Part shown: in pieces, positions 1-5,784 of the stretch | Position numbering within the stretch: the first letter of the stretch is position 1 | Layout: each line of letters opens with the position of its first letter | Assembly (NCBI GenBank): GCA_017610525.1 | Contig: JAFCBW010000025.1 | Location: forward strand, 1-10,685 | Length of the DNA stretch: 10,685 bases | Reading direction: 5' to 3' | From: Candidatus Nanohalarchaeota archaeon | Lineage (GTDB): Archaea; EX4484-52; B79-G9 | Notes under the pieces: model-generated | Seen by the model: the letters and a program-made list of their open reading frames with translations, nothing else | Database searches by the model: none | What the model was told of the DNA's origin: nothing | Translations under genes and position numbers: made by a program

Positions 1-707
1 ATACCCAAAATAACGACATCAGAAAGAACAGTCTTCTTATCAGAAAAGCTAACAGATTCCACCCGCGCACCACCATTAAACCTCTCAGCTTTCACATTGA
101 CAATGATATTAATACCTGCATCAATAAGTTTCTCTTTTGCAAGCAGAGAAAATTCTTTATCAAAAGAATTCACTAGAATATCCTCCATCATCTCCACAAC
201 AGATACTTTCACTCCTTTAAGTTTTGAAAGCTCATCTGCAAATTCAACACCAATAAAGCCTCCTCCGATAATGACAATATTTTTGGCTTTGCAGATATCC
301 TGCTTAAGATTTTTTAAGTGGTTCATATCCTTGTAAATAGCATATATTCCATTTCTTTCATTTCCTTCCATATGTGGTATAATTGGATCAGAACCCGTAG
401 CAAGAACCCGCTTTTTGTACTCAAACAACTTACGGGTTCTGGTTTGTATTTGTTTGCTTTTTGTATTTATTTCAATGACTTCGTCAACTTTCCATTCTAT
501 ATTGTTTTTTTCCAATGGAGCATTTCCAAGAGCATTATCCTCTGGTTTTTTTAAGGTAGTAAACATATACGGGATACCGCATGGAATCACTCCAATATCC
601 GCGCTTTTTATCAACAGGATCTTTTTATCCGGATAATATTTCTTTGCAGTGACCGCGCTAACAATCCCTGCAGGCCCGCCGCCAACCACAATCACATCAT
701 ATTTCAT
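1..707 (-). CDS. CoA-disulfide reductase / NADH oxidase-family FAD oxidoreductase (N-terminal part)
   Basis: Start is the ATG at 705-707; 235 codons are visible and the C-terminal part lies beyond the left edge. I translated this frame by hand. Residues 4-14 hold the FAD dinucleotide-binding motif (DVIVVGGGPAG). Cys43 lies in IPCGIPY, the place of the redox-active cysteine of CoA-disulfide reductases and NADH oxidases. ATGSDP at 103-108 is the second FAD motif, and IIGGGFIGVE at 146-155 starts the NAD(P)H-binding Rossmann fold. The family reduces CoA disulfide, polysulfide or oxygen with NAD(P)H in the cytoplasm; which substrate applies here cannot be told, because the C-terminal dimerisation domain is missing. 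The start lies 4 bases after the stop of the hexulose-phosphate synthase gene, with GAGTGATG just upstream as a plausible ribosome site, so the two genes form one transcript. Family is secure; exact reaction is inferred. Confidence 0.88.
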   Translation of the reverse strand, partial: MKYDVIVVGGGPAGIVSAVTAKKYYPDKKILLIKSADIGVIPCGIPYMFTTLKKPEDNALGNAPLEKNNIEWKVDEVIEINTKSKQIQTRTRKLFEYKKRVLATGSDPIIPHMEGNERNGIYAIYKDMNHLKNLKQDICKAKNIVIIGGGFIGVEFADELSKLKGVKVSVVEMMEDILVNSFDKEFSLLAKEKLIDAGINIIVNVKAERFNGGARVESVSFSDKKTVLSDVVILG

Positions 708-711
708 TTCA

Positions 712-1347
712 TCACTCTTCGCAAACACCTGCTTTCTCAACCGCGCGTTTTATCCTCTCCGCCTCTTTAGAGGCATCCTTTGCCTTTGTAATTGCAGCAC
801 CCACTATAATCACAGATACTTTCGCCCTTGCAAAAACCTCAGCAGTTCTATAATTAATCCCGCCCCCAACCGCAAGCGGAACGTGGATATTTGTTTCCGC
901 AACAACATCAGTCAATTTTAATCCTTTTTTCTGCTGGTCAAGACCTACATGCGGGCATATATAATCCGGCTTCATTTTCTCTATCTCCTTTACTCTGCCA
1001 GCACCTATATTCATAGTATCTACCATTACCTTAATCCCACGTTTCTTCCCGGTAGCTATAGCTTCACGAATAGTACTAAAATCCGCAGCGCCCATAACTG
1101 TAACTACATCCGCCCCGCCATCCGCAGCGATTTCAGTTTCAAGAGCACCGGCATCCATAATCTTCATATCTGCAACAATCTTTTTCTCAGGAAATCTCCT
1201 CTTCAACTCACGGACAGCAGAAATACCCTCCGATTTTATCAACGGCGTTCCTGCTTCAAGCCAGTCAACATAATCCCGTGCCTTTCGGGCTACCTCGAGA
1301 GCATCTCCAATATCCGTAAAATCCAGTGCCAGTTGTAATATCGCCAT
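712..1347 (-). CDS. hps: 3-hexulose-6-phosphate synthase (OMP decarboxylase fold)
   Basis: This is a complete 211-residue protein, the usual length for a stand-alone synthase. It belongs to the orotidine-monophosphate decarboxylase suprafamily of TIM barrels: LALDF at 6-10, EAGTPLIKSEG at 31-41, the signature D60-x-K62-x-x-D65 in DMKIMDAG, a GGADVVTVMG strand at 77-86, HVGLDQQ at 133-139 and the phosphate-binding AVGGG at 159-163 followed by IIVGAAIT. The enzyme condenses formaldehyde with ribulose 5-phosphate. In archaea lacking the oxidative pentose pathway it commonly works in reverse to make ribulose 5-phosphate for nucleotides. The partner 6-phospho-3-hexuloisomerase is not in this window and is not fused to this protein. 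The start is supported by GGAGATGG (minus strand, 1359-1352), 4 bases before the ATG. GAPN ends 79 bases upstream and the flavoprotein begins 4 bases downstream. The related 3-keto-L-gulonate-6-phosphate decarboxylase is the main alternative but fits archaeal context less well. Confidence 0.9.
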   Translation of the reverse strand: MAILQLALDFTDIGDALEVARKARDYVDWLEAGTPLIKSEGISAVRELKRRFPEKKIVADMKIMDAGALETEIAADGGADVVTVMGAADFSTIREAIATGKKRGIKVMVDTMNIGAGRVKEIEKMKPDYICPHVGLDQQKKGLKLTDVVAETNIHVPLAVGGGINYRTAEVFARAKVSVIIVGAAITKAKDASKEAERIKRAVEKAGVCEE

Positions 1348-1426
1348 TAAACCATCTCCATTTATACATCATTTACCGTCAATACTCACAGTAAATAATA
1401 TTCAAACAAACCTATACATAATATAC

Positions 1427-2923
1427 CTAAGTTCTTTTATCACATTTTGGATTGAATATTATCGTATGTAAAGTAGTCATTTCATCAATACTGCGCTTTA
1501 TGCCTTCCCTTCCCATCCCTGACTCCTTATCGCCTCCAAACGGGAAATTACCGATTCCATGTGCTGGCGCAGCATTTATCTGGACAGTGCCGCTCTCGAT
1601 TCTTAAGCCCGCATTTATTGCTTTATTTATATCATTTGTAAATACAGAAGAATCAAGAGCGAATTCAGATTCATTTGCAATCCTGATAGCAGTTTCATAA
1701 TCCTCTACACGTATTATAGTAACAACAGGGCCAAAAGTTTCTTCCCACGCAATTCTCATATCTGTAGTTACATGATCAAGAATAGTCGGCTCATAAAACA
1801 ATCCCTTGCCTCTCCTGCCCCCCGCAAGAACTTTAGCGCCTCTGGATACAGCATCCAAAACCAGCTCATCGACCTTATCAACCGCGCGCTTATTTATAAG
1901 CGGGCCAATGGATGTCCCCATATTTCGTGGGTCTCCGGCTTTCCATTTTTTAACCTCAGAAACAACTTTATCCGCAAAGGCACACCCAACCTTATCAACC
2001 ACCAGGATTCTGCTTATCGCATCACACCTTTGGCCTGAATACTTCAGCGCTCCTGTAACACACTCCTTTGCCGCTATATTCAAATCAGCATCTTCAAGAA
2101 CAATACCCGGGCTCTTACCTCCAAGCTCCATTTGAAGCCTCTTCATTCCCGCAACTTTCGCTGCGTGATGACCGACAGCCGTCGATCCGGTAAAAGAAAC
2201 CATATCTACTTCTTTGCAGCCAACAAGAACATCTCCTATATCAGAAGCGCTCCCGGTAACAACATTAATCACCCCTGCCGGCATCCCTGCATCCTGCATC
2301 ACCTTCGCAAGCATGAGAATGCATATCGGATCATCGCCTGCAGGCTTTACAACAACAGAATTTCCTGCAGCAATTGCCGGCGCAATTTTCGATGTACCAA
2401 TATATAGAGGATAATTAAAAGGGCATATTGCAAGAACCAGGCCAAGCGGCTTTCTAAGGACAATACCAATTTTCTCAGGGTGCCACGGAACCCCATCACC
2501 AAGTATTGCCTCACCATAAACCTGTTTTACTTCATCTGCCGCAAACCTGAACCTCTCGATTGTAGCACTGACTTCACCCTCCGCAACTTTCACAGGTTTT
2601 CCTGCTTCAAGAACAATCGTATCTCTAAAAGTATCCTTATTCTCTTCAATAATCTCTGCAATCCTGTCTAATATTTTTGCCCGCTCAAACGCCGTCATCT
2701 TTGCAATCTTATTTTTTGCATCAAACGCAGCACAAACAGCCGCTTTTGCATCCTCTCGGGTCGCTTTAGGGACTTTGCCGACAATGGAGTTGTCAAAAGG
2801 ATTAACAATATCCAGCATTGTCTTGTTCGACGATTCAATCCACGCCCCGTCAATCAGCATTTTATATATCTGCACCCCTGAATCCGCGCACGGAAACCTT
2901 ATATCATCAAATATACTCGACAT
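1427..2923 (-). CDS. gapN: Non-phosphorylating glyceraldehyde-3-phosphate dehydrogenase (GAPN, aldehyde dehydrogenase superfamily)
   Basis: This complete 498-residue protein has normal length for the aldehyde dehydrogenase superfamily. It oxidises glyceraldehyde 3-phosphate irreversibly to 3-phosphoglycerate with NAD(P)+, bypassing the ATP-yielding step of glycolysis. Catalytic landmarks are all present: Asn170 in CPFNYPLY, Lys193 in VVVKPAG, a FTGSTAVG nucleotide-binding turn at 244-251, the general base Glu266 in QMELGGKSPG, the nucleophile Cys300 in SGQRCDAI, and EETFGPV at 394-400. SGQRCDAISR, HGIGNFPFGGDKESGMGREG near the C-terminus and the overall pattern favour GAPN over other aldehyde dehydrogenases, though substrate choice cannot be proven by reading. 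The start is set by a strong Shine-Dalgarno site 5 bases upstream. A possible TATA element (TTAATTATGG, minus strand, 2984-2975) would give a leader long enough to hold that site. It is the first gene of the minus-strand cluster. Confidence 0.9.
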   Translation of the reverse strand: MSSIFDDIRFPCADSGVQIYKMLIDGAWIESSNKTMLDIVNPFDNSIVGKVPKATREDAKAAVCAAFDAKNKIAKMTAFERAKILDRIAEIIEENKDTFRDTIVLEAGKPVKVAEGEVSATIERFRFAADEVKQVYGEAILGDGVPWHPEKIGIVLRKPLGLVLAICPFNYPLYIGTSKIAPAIAAGNSVVVKPAGDDPICILMLAKVMQDAGMPAGVINVVTGSASDIGDVLVGCKEVDMVSFTGSTAVGHHAAKVAGMKRLQMELGGKSPGIVLEDADLNIAAKECVTGALKYSGQRCDAISRILVVDKVGCAFADKVVSEVKKWKAGDPRNMGTSIGPLINKRAVDKVDELVLDAVSRGAKVLAGGRRGKGLFYEPTILDHVTTDMRIAWEETFGPVVTIIRVEDYETAIRIANESEFALDSSVFTNDINKAINAGLRIESGTVQINAAPAHGIGNFPFGGDKESGMGREGIKRSIDEMTTLHTIIFNPKCDKRT

Positions 2924-2928
2924 TTTGA

Positions 2929-2935
2929 CCCCTCC
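2929..2935 (-). promoter_or_regulatory. Shine-Dalgarno site of gapN
   Basis: The minus strand reads GGAGGGG followed by 5 bases and then the ATG at 2923. It is the strongest ribosome-binding site in the window and fixes the gapN start; it contrasts with the apparently leaderless starts at 5701 and 6014. Confidence 0.75.
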
Positions 2936-3044
2936 AAAATAACGCAGAATTATATGAAATCACAATACTCTGCGCCATAATTAATCTTGTTATCGAAATG
3001 AATTCAAATGCACTTCGACTTACTAAATCATATAGATTGCGAAT

Positions 3045-3054
3045 CTTTATAAAA
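3045..3054 (+). promoter_or_regulatory. Candidate TATA box for the RNA ligase transcript
   Basis: CTTTATAAAA closely matches an archaeal TATA box. Archaeal transcription begins about 25 bases downstream, here near 3076, which would give the RNA ligase mRNA a leader of about 120 bases that contains the first 22-base repeat. The assignment rests on the match and on orientation only. Confidence 0.4.
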
Positions 3055-3122
3055 CTCCATGCCATCAAAAAAAGAACCGCAAAACTCCGCACATATCGAC
3101 AGAAACAATCAGGTCACAAGGC

Positions 3123-3144
3123 AAAAAATCGAAAAAGTAAGCAC
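3123..3144 (+). repeat. 22-base direct repeat, copy A
   Basis: First of three exact copies of a 22-base motif whose core is ATCGAAAAAGTAAGCAC, preceded by five further A. It lies 51 bases before the first possible start of the RNA ligase gene. Downstream similarity to copy C continues weakly (a GAAAACA block, then GTGAC/GTAAC and CTGC), so the original duplication was probably longer than the exact core. No inverted repeat follows this copy, unlike copies B and C. Confidence 0.85.
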
Positions 3145-3194
3145 CACCCTCGAAAACATCTGATAGTGACTGCACCAACCCTTAATTCTCAATC

Positions 3195-3905
3195 GTGAAC
3201 ACCATGAAAAACAATACAGAATATCCCAAAATAAACTCATTATGGATGAGAGACACAAAAAACAACAACACTATAATCGAAGGAAAGCTATCTAAACCTG
3301 AATTCTCCATCATCAAAGAATGGCATCTCTTTGAAAAGATACACGGCGTAAACACGCGCATCATTGCAGACATGAACCCGCAAGGCAGGATAATCAACAT
3401 CACATACGCAGGTAGAACAGACTCCGCACAGATGTCTAAAGAATTATCTGCATACCTAAAAAAGACATTCACCCCTGGAAAATTCCAGGCAACATTCAAG
3501 CCAAAGTTTACCAAAAGCGAAGAACCCCATACATACCGCATCGTACTCTATGGGGAAGGCTATGGTGCGAAAATACAAAAAGGCGGCGGAAAATACCGCA
3601 AAGACTGCGCCTTCATTCTCTTTGATGTATGGATTGACAACTGGTGGCTAAACCAGGAAAATGTCAAAGACATAGCGGAAAAATTAGGCATCAAAAGCGC
3701 ACCATTCATCGGCATATTTAGTATGTCTAAAGCAGTACAATATGTAAAATCCAATCCCAAAAGCACAGTAGCGCAAGAGGACATGGTCATGGAAGGCATA
3801 GTAGCAAAAACAAACCCTCCCCTGTTATTCCGCAGCGGCGATCCCGTCATGTGGAAATTGAAAGTATGTGACTTCAGGGACAAATCAGACCCTGCCAACA
3901 GATAA
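3195..3905 (+). CDS. RNA ligase family protein (T4 Rnl2-like nucleotidyltransferase domain)
   Basis: Up to 236 residues from GTG 3195, or 233 from ATG 3204; a stop at 3183 excludes longer forms. GTGA sits 5 bases before ATG 3204 and may be a weak ribosome site, so ATG 3204 is the likelier start. The covalent nucleotidyltransferase motifs occur in order: motif I FEKIHGVNTRI with adenylated Lys48 (KIHG is also the motif I of T4 RNA ligase 2), motif III LYGEGYG at 118-124, motif IIIa FILFDVWI at 140-147, motif IV MEGIVAK at 199-205, motif V with Lys221 and Lys223 in MWKLKVCDF. Enzymes of this family join RNA ends using ATP. The protein ends just after motif V, so it is only the catalytic core and lacks the C-terminal domain that helps full Rnl2 bind RNA. 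It could be a minimal ligase or a nick-sealing repair enzyme. It lies between two copies of the 22-base repeat, which suggests acquisition as a module. Confidence 0.85.
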   Translation: MNTMKNNTEYPKINSLWMRDTKNNNTIIEGKLSKPEFSIIKEWHLFEKIHGVNTRIIADMNPQGRIINITYAGRTDSAQMSKELSAYLKKTFTPGKFQATFKPKFTKSEEPHTYRIVLYGEGYGAKIQKGGGKYRKDCAFILFDVWIDNWWLNQENVKDIAEKLGIKSAPFIGIFSMSKAVQYVKSNPKSTVAQEDMVMEGIVAKTNPPLLFRSGDPVMWKLKVCDFRDKSDPANR

Positions 3906-3914
3906 TTATGCGTA

Positions 3915-3947
3915 GTTATCTTAAGAGTAAGTTACTATGGAGATAAC
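3915..3947. repeat. Nested palindrome downstream of the RNA ligase gene
   Basis: GTTATCT at 3915-3921 is the exact reverse complement of AGATAAC at 3941-3947. The 19-base loop holds a second near-palindrome, AGTAAGTTACT. The stem begins 10 bases after the ligase stop codon. GTAAGTTAC resembles the GTAACTT/AACTTAC half sites of the 30-base inverted repeats further on. It could be a transcript-end hairpin or a diverged site of the same kind; no T tract follows. Confidence 0.5.
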
Positions 3948-3994
3948 AAAATTCATCCTCATGAAAGAAGTTTAACCAACTTTTGAACGCCACC

Positions 3995-4016
3995 AAAAAA
4001 TCGAAAAAGTAAGCAC
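3995..4016 (+). repeat. 22-base direct repeat, copy B
   Basis: Exact copy of the motif at 3123, 90 bases after the RNA ligase stop. It is followed after 4 bases by the first inverted repeat element and the first EF-hand fragment, so motif, inverted repeat and fragment form one unit. The frame through it reads HQKIEKVSTATDISVT and then stops inside the inverted repeat. Confidence 0.85.
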
Positions 4017-4020
4017 TGCT

Positions 4021-4058
4021 ACCGATATATCGGTAACTTAAACCACAAACTTACCGAT
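4021..4058. repeat. Inverted repeat element IR1 (11-8-11 layout) with attached palindrome
   Basis: Left arm ATCGGTAACTT (4029-4039), 8-base centre, right arm AACTTACCGAT (4048-4058). The arms are complementary at 10 of 11 positions. Immediately left, ACCGATATATCGGT (4021-4034) is a perfect 14-base palindrome that shares the left arm, so three ACCGAT half sites lie together. The same element recurs at 4297 and 5744. Two 11-base arms around an 8-base centre is the size of core sites for tyrosine recombinases, but it would equally suit a dimeric repressor or an RNA hairpin. Confidence 0.85.
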
Positions 4059-4063
4059 ACAAC

Positions 4064-4230
4064 ATGCAACTAAAGATGGGCTGCCACAAGGCATACACTG
4101 ATATAATGGCATAATCGACAGGCCCGAACTGATGGCCTTCATCGCAAGATGGAAGGCGGACTCAAATGACGTCTCCAAGGCAGAGGTTGAAGCCGCAAGA
4201 GCCATCTGGTACCGGGGCGGAGCCTACTGA
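4064..4230 (+). pseudogene. EF-hand/dockerin-like C-terminal domain fragment, copy 1 (frameshifted)
   Basis: The frame from ATG 4064 reads MQLKMGCHKAYTD and is then broken by one missing base (ACTGATATAATGGC here, ACTGATAATAATGGC in copy 2). The restored frame continues PELMAFIARWK, DVSKAEVEAARAIWY, RGGAY and stops at 4228-4230. Apart from that base the two copies align without gaps; my hand count gives about 75 percent identity over 168 positions. Many of the differences are silent third-base changes, so the ancestor was translated. Besides the frameshift, the first calcium-ligand Asp is Tyr, and Met before PEL is Arg. No upstream protein body is present. It follows IR1 directly, and the third 22-base repeat begins 12 bases after its stop. 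Confidence 0.65.
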
Positions 4231-4242
4231 ACCCTTCAATGC

Positions 4243-4264
4243 AAAAAATCGAAAAAGTAAGCAC
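4243..4264 (+). repeat. 22-base direct repeat, copy C
   Basis: Third exact copy. Here it overlaps an ATG (4240-4242), and the frame reads MQKIEKVSTSQENNSNLPTYR before stopping inside the next inverted repeat. Spacing from copy B is 248 bases, which is the length of one motif, inverted repeat and EF-hand unit. Confidence 0.85.
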
Positions 4265-4289
4265 CTCACAGGAAAACAACAGTAACCTG

Positions 4290-4326
4290 CCGACATATCG
4301 GTAACTTAACCAAGAAACTTACCGAC
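4290..4326. repeat. Inverted repeat element IR2a, left border of the ATPase module
   Basis: Arms ATCGGTAACTT (4297-4307) and AACTTACCGAC (4316-4326) around an 8-base centre; CCGACATATCGG at 4290-4301 is the decayed counterpart of the 14-base palindrome of IR1. The ATPase stop codon lies 40 bases to the right. A further GTAACTT follows at 4334-4340, as at the other copies. Together with IR2b it brackets the ATPase gene in direct orientation. Confidence 0.82.
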
Positions 4327-4366
4327 ATAATTTGTAACTTATAGCAAAAAAACATAAACCCCTGTC

Positions 4367-5701
4367 TTATCTGCACTCAATCAGCCACTTATACAACGGC
4401 ACAAACTTAATATTCTTTGAATCAACCTTCACTTCATCCTCAAAATCTTCAGTAATTATCAATCCTTCTTTTAATCCTAACTCTTTAATCGCAGACATCA
4501 AAGCACTTACCTCTCTCATCCTTGTCTTCTCATTATCCACATTCCAACAGACCTGTATTGCGCTTTTAATATGTTCATTTTCCTTCACAACAAAATCCAC
4601 TTCCTTTTGCTTCGAATCCTTCCAGTAATATGCTTCAAATCCCCTCTTCTTAAGCTCAAGAAAAACAATATTCTCCATTAGTCTGCCCTCATCCTTTGAA
4701 AAAACAAACCCCACGGCATTTCTAAGACCTGTATCAATACAATAAACCTTTCTTGGATTCAAAATCTGTTCTTTAACAGAATAAGAAAACTTTTTCACAA
4801 AAAATACAAAATATGCATTAGACAAATAACGTGAGTACCTCTCCACCGTATCAAGACTAAGCCCTAAAACATTCTTAATCTTATTGAACGACTGGACAGA
4901 AGAGACATTAGAAAGATAATATCTTGCCAATTCTTCAAGTTTATCAACATTTTTTATCCTATATCGCAAAACAACATCCTTTATAATAATATCCCTGAAA
5001 TACGAATTTAACAACTCTTTCTTATTTTCAAAATCATCAACAAGTGCAATTTTCGGGAAACCCCCGAGACGCATATATTCCGAAAACAATTTTTTAATAA
5101 CATGGCGCTTTGCAGCAGCATCCAGTTTACTTTTTATCCCTGCATCCTTAAACTCAAGAAACTCCAAAAAAGAAAGGGGATACATTTCGACATCCACATG
5201 CCTCCCGGAAAGCACAGTGGCATACTCCGAACTCAAAAGCCTCGAACTGGACCCGGTAACAAAAACATGGGCTTTCTTATTCTCATGCAAAAACCGCGCA
5301 AACTTTTCCCATCCATTTACCGTTTGAATCTCATCAAGTACCACATATTGTTCTTTTGATTCAGGGCAAACTTCTGACCTATACACATCATAAATCCTGT
5401 TCAAAAGATCCAGGTTCATGTTCCTGAATCGCGGATCCTCAAAATTAATAATAAGTATATCTTCCTTTCTTGTACCCTTTTCTATTAAATCCTTACAAAA
5501 CTGCACAATTATAGTGGATTTCCCGCTCCTTCTTGCGCCACTAACAACTATAATCTCTTTCATTTTCGCAAGTCTTTTCATCCTGTTTAATACCTTCTCT
5601 CTCCTGACTCCTGTATATATATCCTTTTCCCAGAAATTCCAGTCCAGAAGAATCTCAATAATCTTAGTTTTATTCATATTGGCATTAACATTAGTATCCA
5701 T
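4367..5701 (-). CDS. AAA+ ATPase with DUF4143 and C-terminal nuclease-like domain
   Basis: From ATG 5701 the protein has 444 residues. Walker A is GARRSGKS at 55-62, Walker B VVLDEIQ at 120-126, and VFVTGSSSRLLSSE at 146-159 the sensor-1 strand. DVVLRYRIKNVDKLEELARY at 242-261 and the helices after it form the winged-helix DUF4143 region. ENIVFLEL (343-350), EVDFVV (367-372) and AIQVCWN (381-387) make a PD-(D/E)XK nuclease-like core. This family is common and variable in archaea; its function is largely unknown. The open frame runs back to 5854, but that part lies over IR2b and the opposite-strand EF-hand fragment and is not credible. A TATA box at 5721-5731 puts the transcript start near 5701, so a leaderless start at ATG 5701 is chosen; ATG 5677 (MNKTKIIEILLDWNFW) is the alternative and matches where relatives usually begin. 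The gene stands alone between two inverted repeats. Confidence 0.87.
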   Translation of the reverse strand: MDTNVNANMNKTKIIEILLDWNFWEKDIYTGVRREKVLNRMKRLAKMKEIIVVSGARRSGKSTIIVQFCKDLIEKGTRKEDILIINFEDPRFRNMNLDLLNRIYDVYRSEVCPESKEQYVVLDEIQTVNGWEKFARFLHENKKAHVFVTGSSSRLLSSEYATVLSGRHVDVEMYPLSFLEFLEFKDAGIKSKLDAAAKRHVIKKLFSEYMRLGGFPKIALVDDFENKKELLNSYFRDIIIKDVVLRYRIKNVDKLEELARYYLSNVSSVQSFNKIKNVLGLSLDTVERYSRYLSNAYFVFFVKKFSYSVKEQILNPRKVYCIDTGLRNAVGFVFSKDEGRLMENIVFLELKKRGFEAYYWKDSKQKEVDFVVKENEHIKSAIQVCWNVDNEKTRMREVSALMSAIKELGLKEGLIITEDFEDEVKVDSKNIKFVPLYKWLIECR

Positions 5702-5720
5702 CCGGATATTTTGTAATTCA

Positions 5721-5732
5721 ATATATTTAAAG
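5721..5732 (-). promoter_or_regulatory. TATA box of the ATPase gene
   Basis: The minus strand reads CTTTAAATATAT, centred about 26 bases before ATG 5701, the spacing expected for a leaderless archaeal mRNA. The inverted repeat IR2b ends 12 bases upstream of it (at 5744), where a bound protein could control transcription. Confidence 0.6.
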
Positions 5733-5743
5733 TTATCGTCGTC

Positions 5744-5773
5744 ATCGGTAACTTTAACCAAAAACTTACCGAT
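5744..5773. repeat. Inverted repeat element IR2b, right border of the ATPase module
   Basis: Arms ATCGGTAACTT (5744-5754) and AACTTACCGAT (5763-5773) around an 8-base centre. The right flank, ACAACAGGTAACTT, matches IR1 (ACAACATGCAACT) and leads into EF-hand fragment copy 2, just as IR1 leads into copy 1. The left flank differs from the other copies because the ATPase promoter begins there. The three centres share AACCA but are not identical. Confidence 0.85.
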
Positions 5774-5784
5774 ACAACAGGTAA

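Larger units (their letters stand above)
2941..3194. other. Divergent intergenic region between gapN and the RNA ligase gene
   Basis: This 254-base stretch should hold the promoters of gapN (minus) and the RNA ligase gene (plus), plus the first copy of the 22-base repeat. Two plus-strand open frames exist. One begins at 2998, is 66 codons long and very basic (many Lys, Arg, His). The other is a 34-codon frame at 3059-3163, whose C-terminal part reads RQKIEKVSTTLENI. The peptide QKIEKVST also appears at the two other copies of the repeat (3992 onward and 4240 onward, there after an ATG), so the 3059 frame could be a fragment of a once longer repeated gene. I do not call either as a functional gene: no ribosome site precedes them and neither resembles a family I know. 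Confidence 0.4.

Noticed and set aside
649..1338. Plus-strand open frames opposite the hexulose-phosphate synthase and flavoprotein genes
   Set aside because: The minus-strand genes have clear catalytic motifs; the plus-strand frames show none.
2946..2959. AT-rich box (TTCATATAATT on the minus strand) as the gapN TATA element
   Set aside because: Its distance would start the transcript at about 2927, losing the strong Shine-Dalgarno site at 2929-2935; the box near 2980 fits better.
2998..3198. A 66-codon, very basic plus-strand open frame before the RNA ligase
   Set aside because: No ribosome site or family resemblance; it overlaps the probable promoter and the 22-base repeat, and a different frame of the repeat is the one conserved in all copies.
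3123..4264. CRISPR array based on the repeated 22-base motif
   Set aside because: Only three copies with irregular spacing of 872 and 248 bases, with genes and gene fragments between them and no Cas genes.
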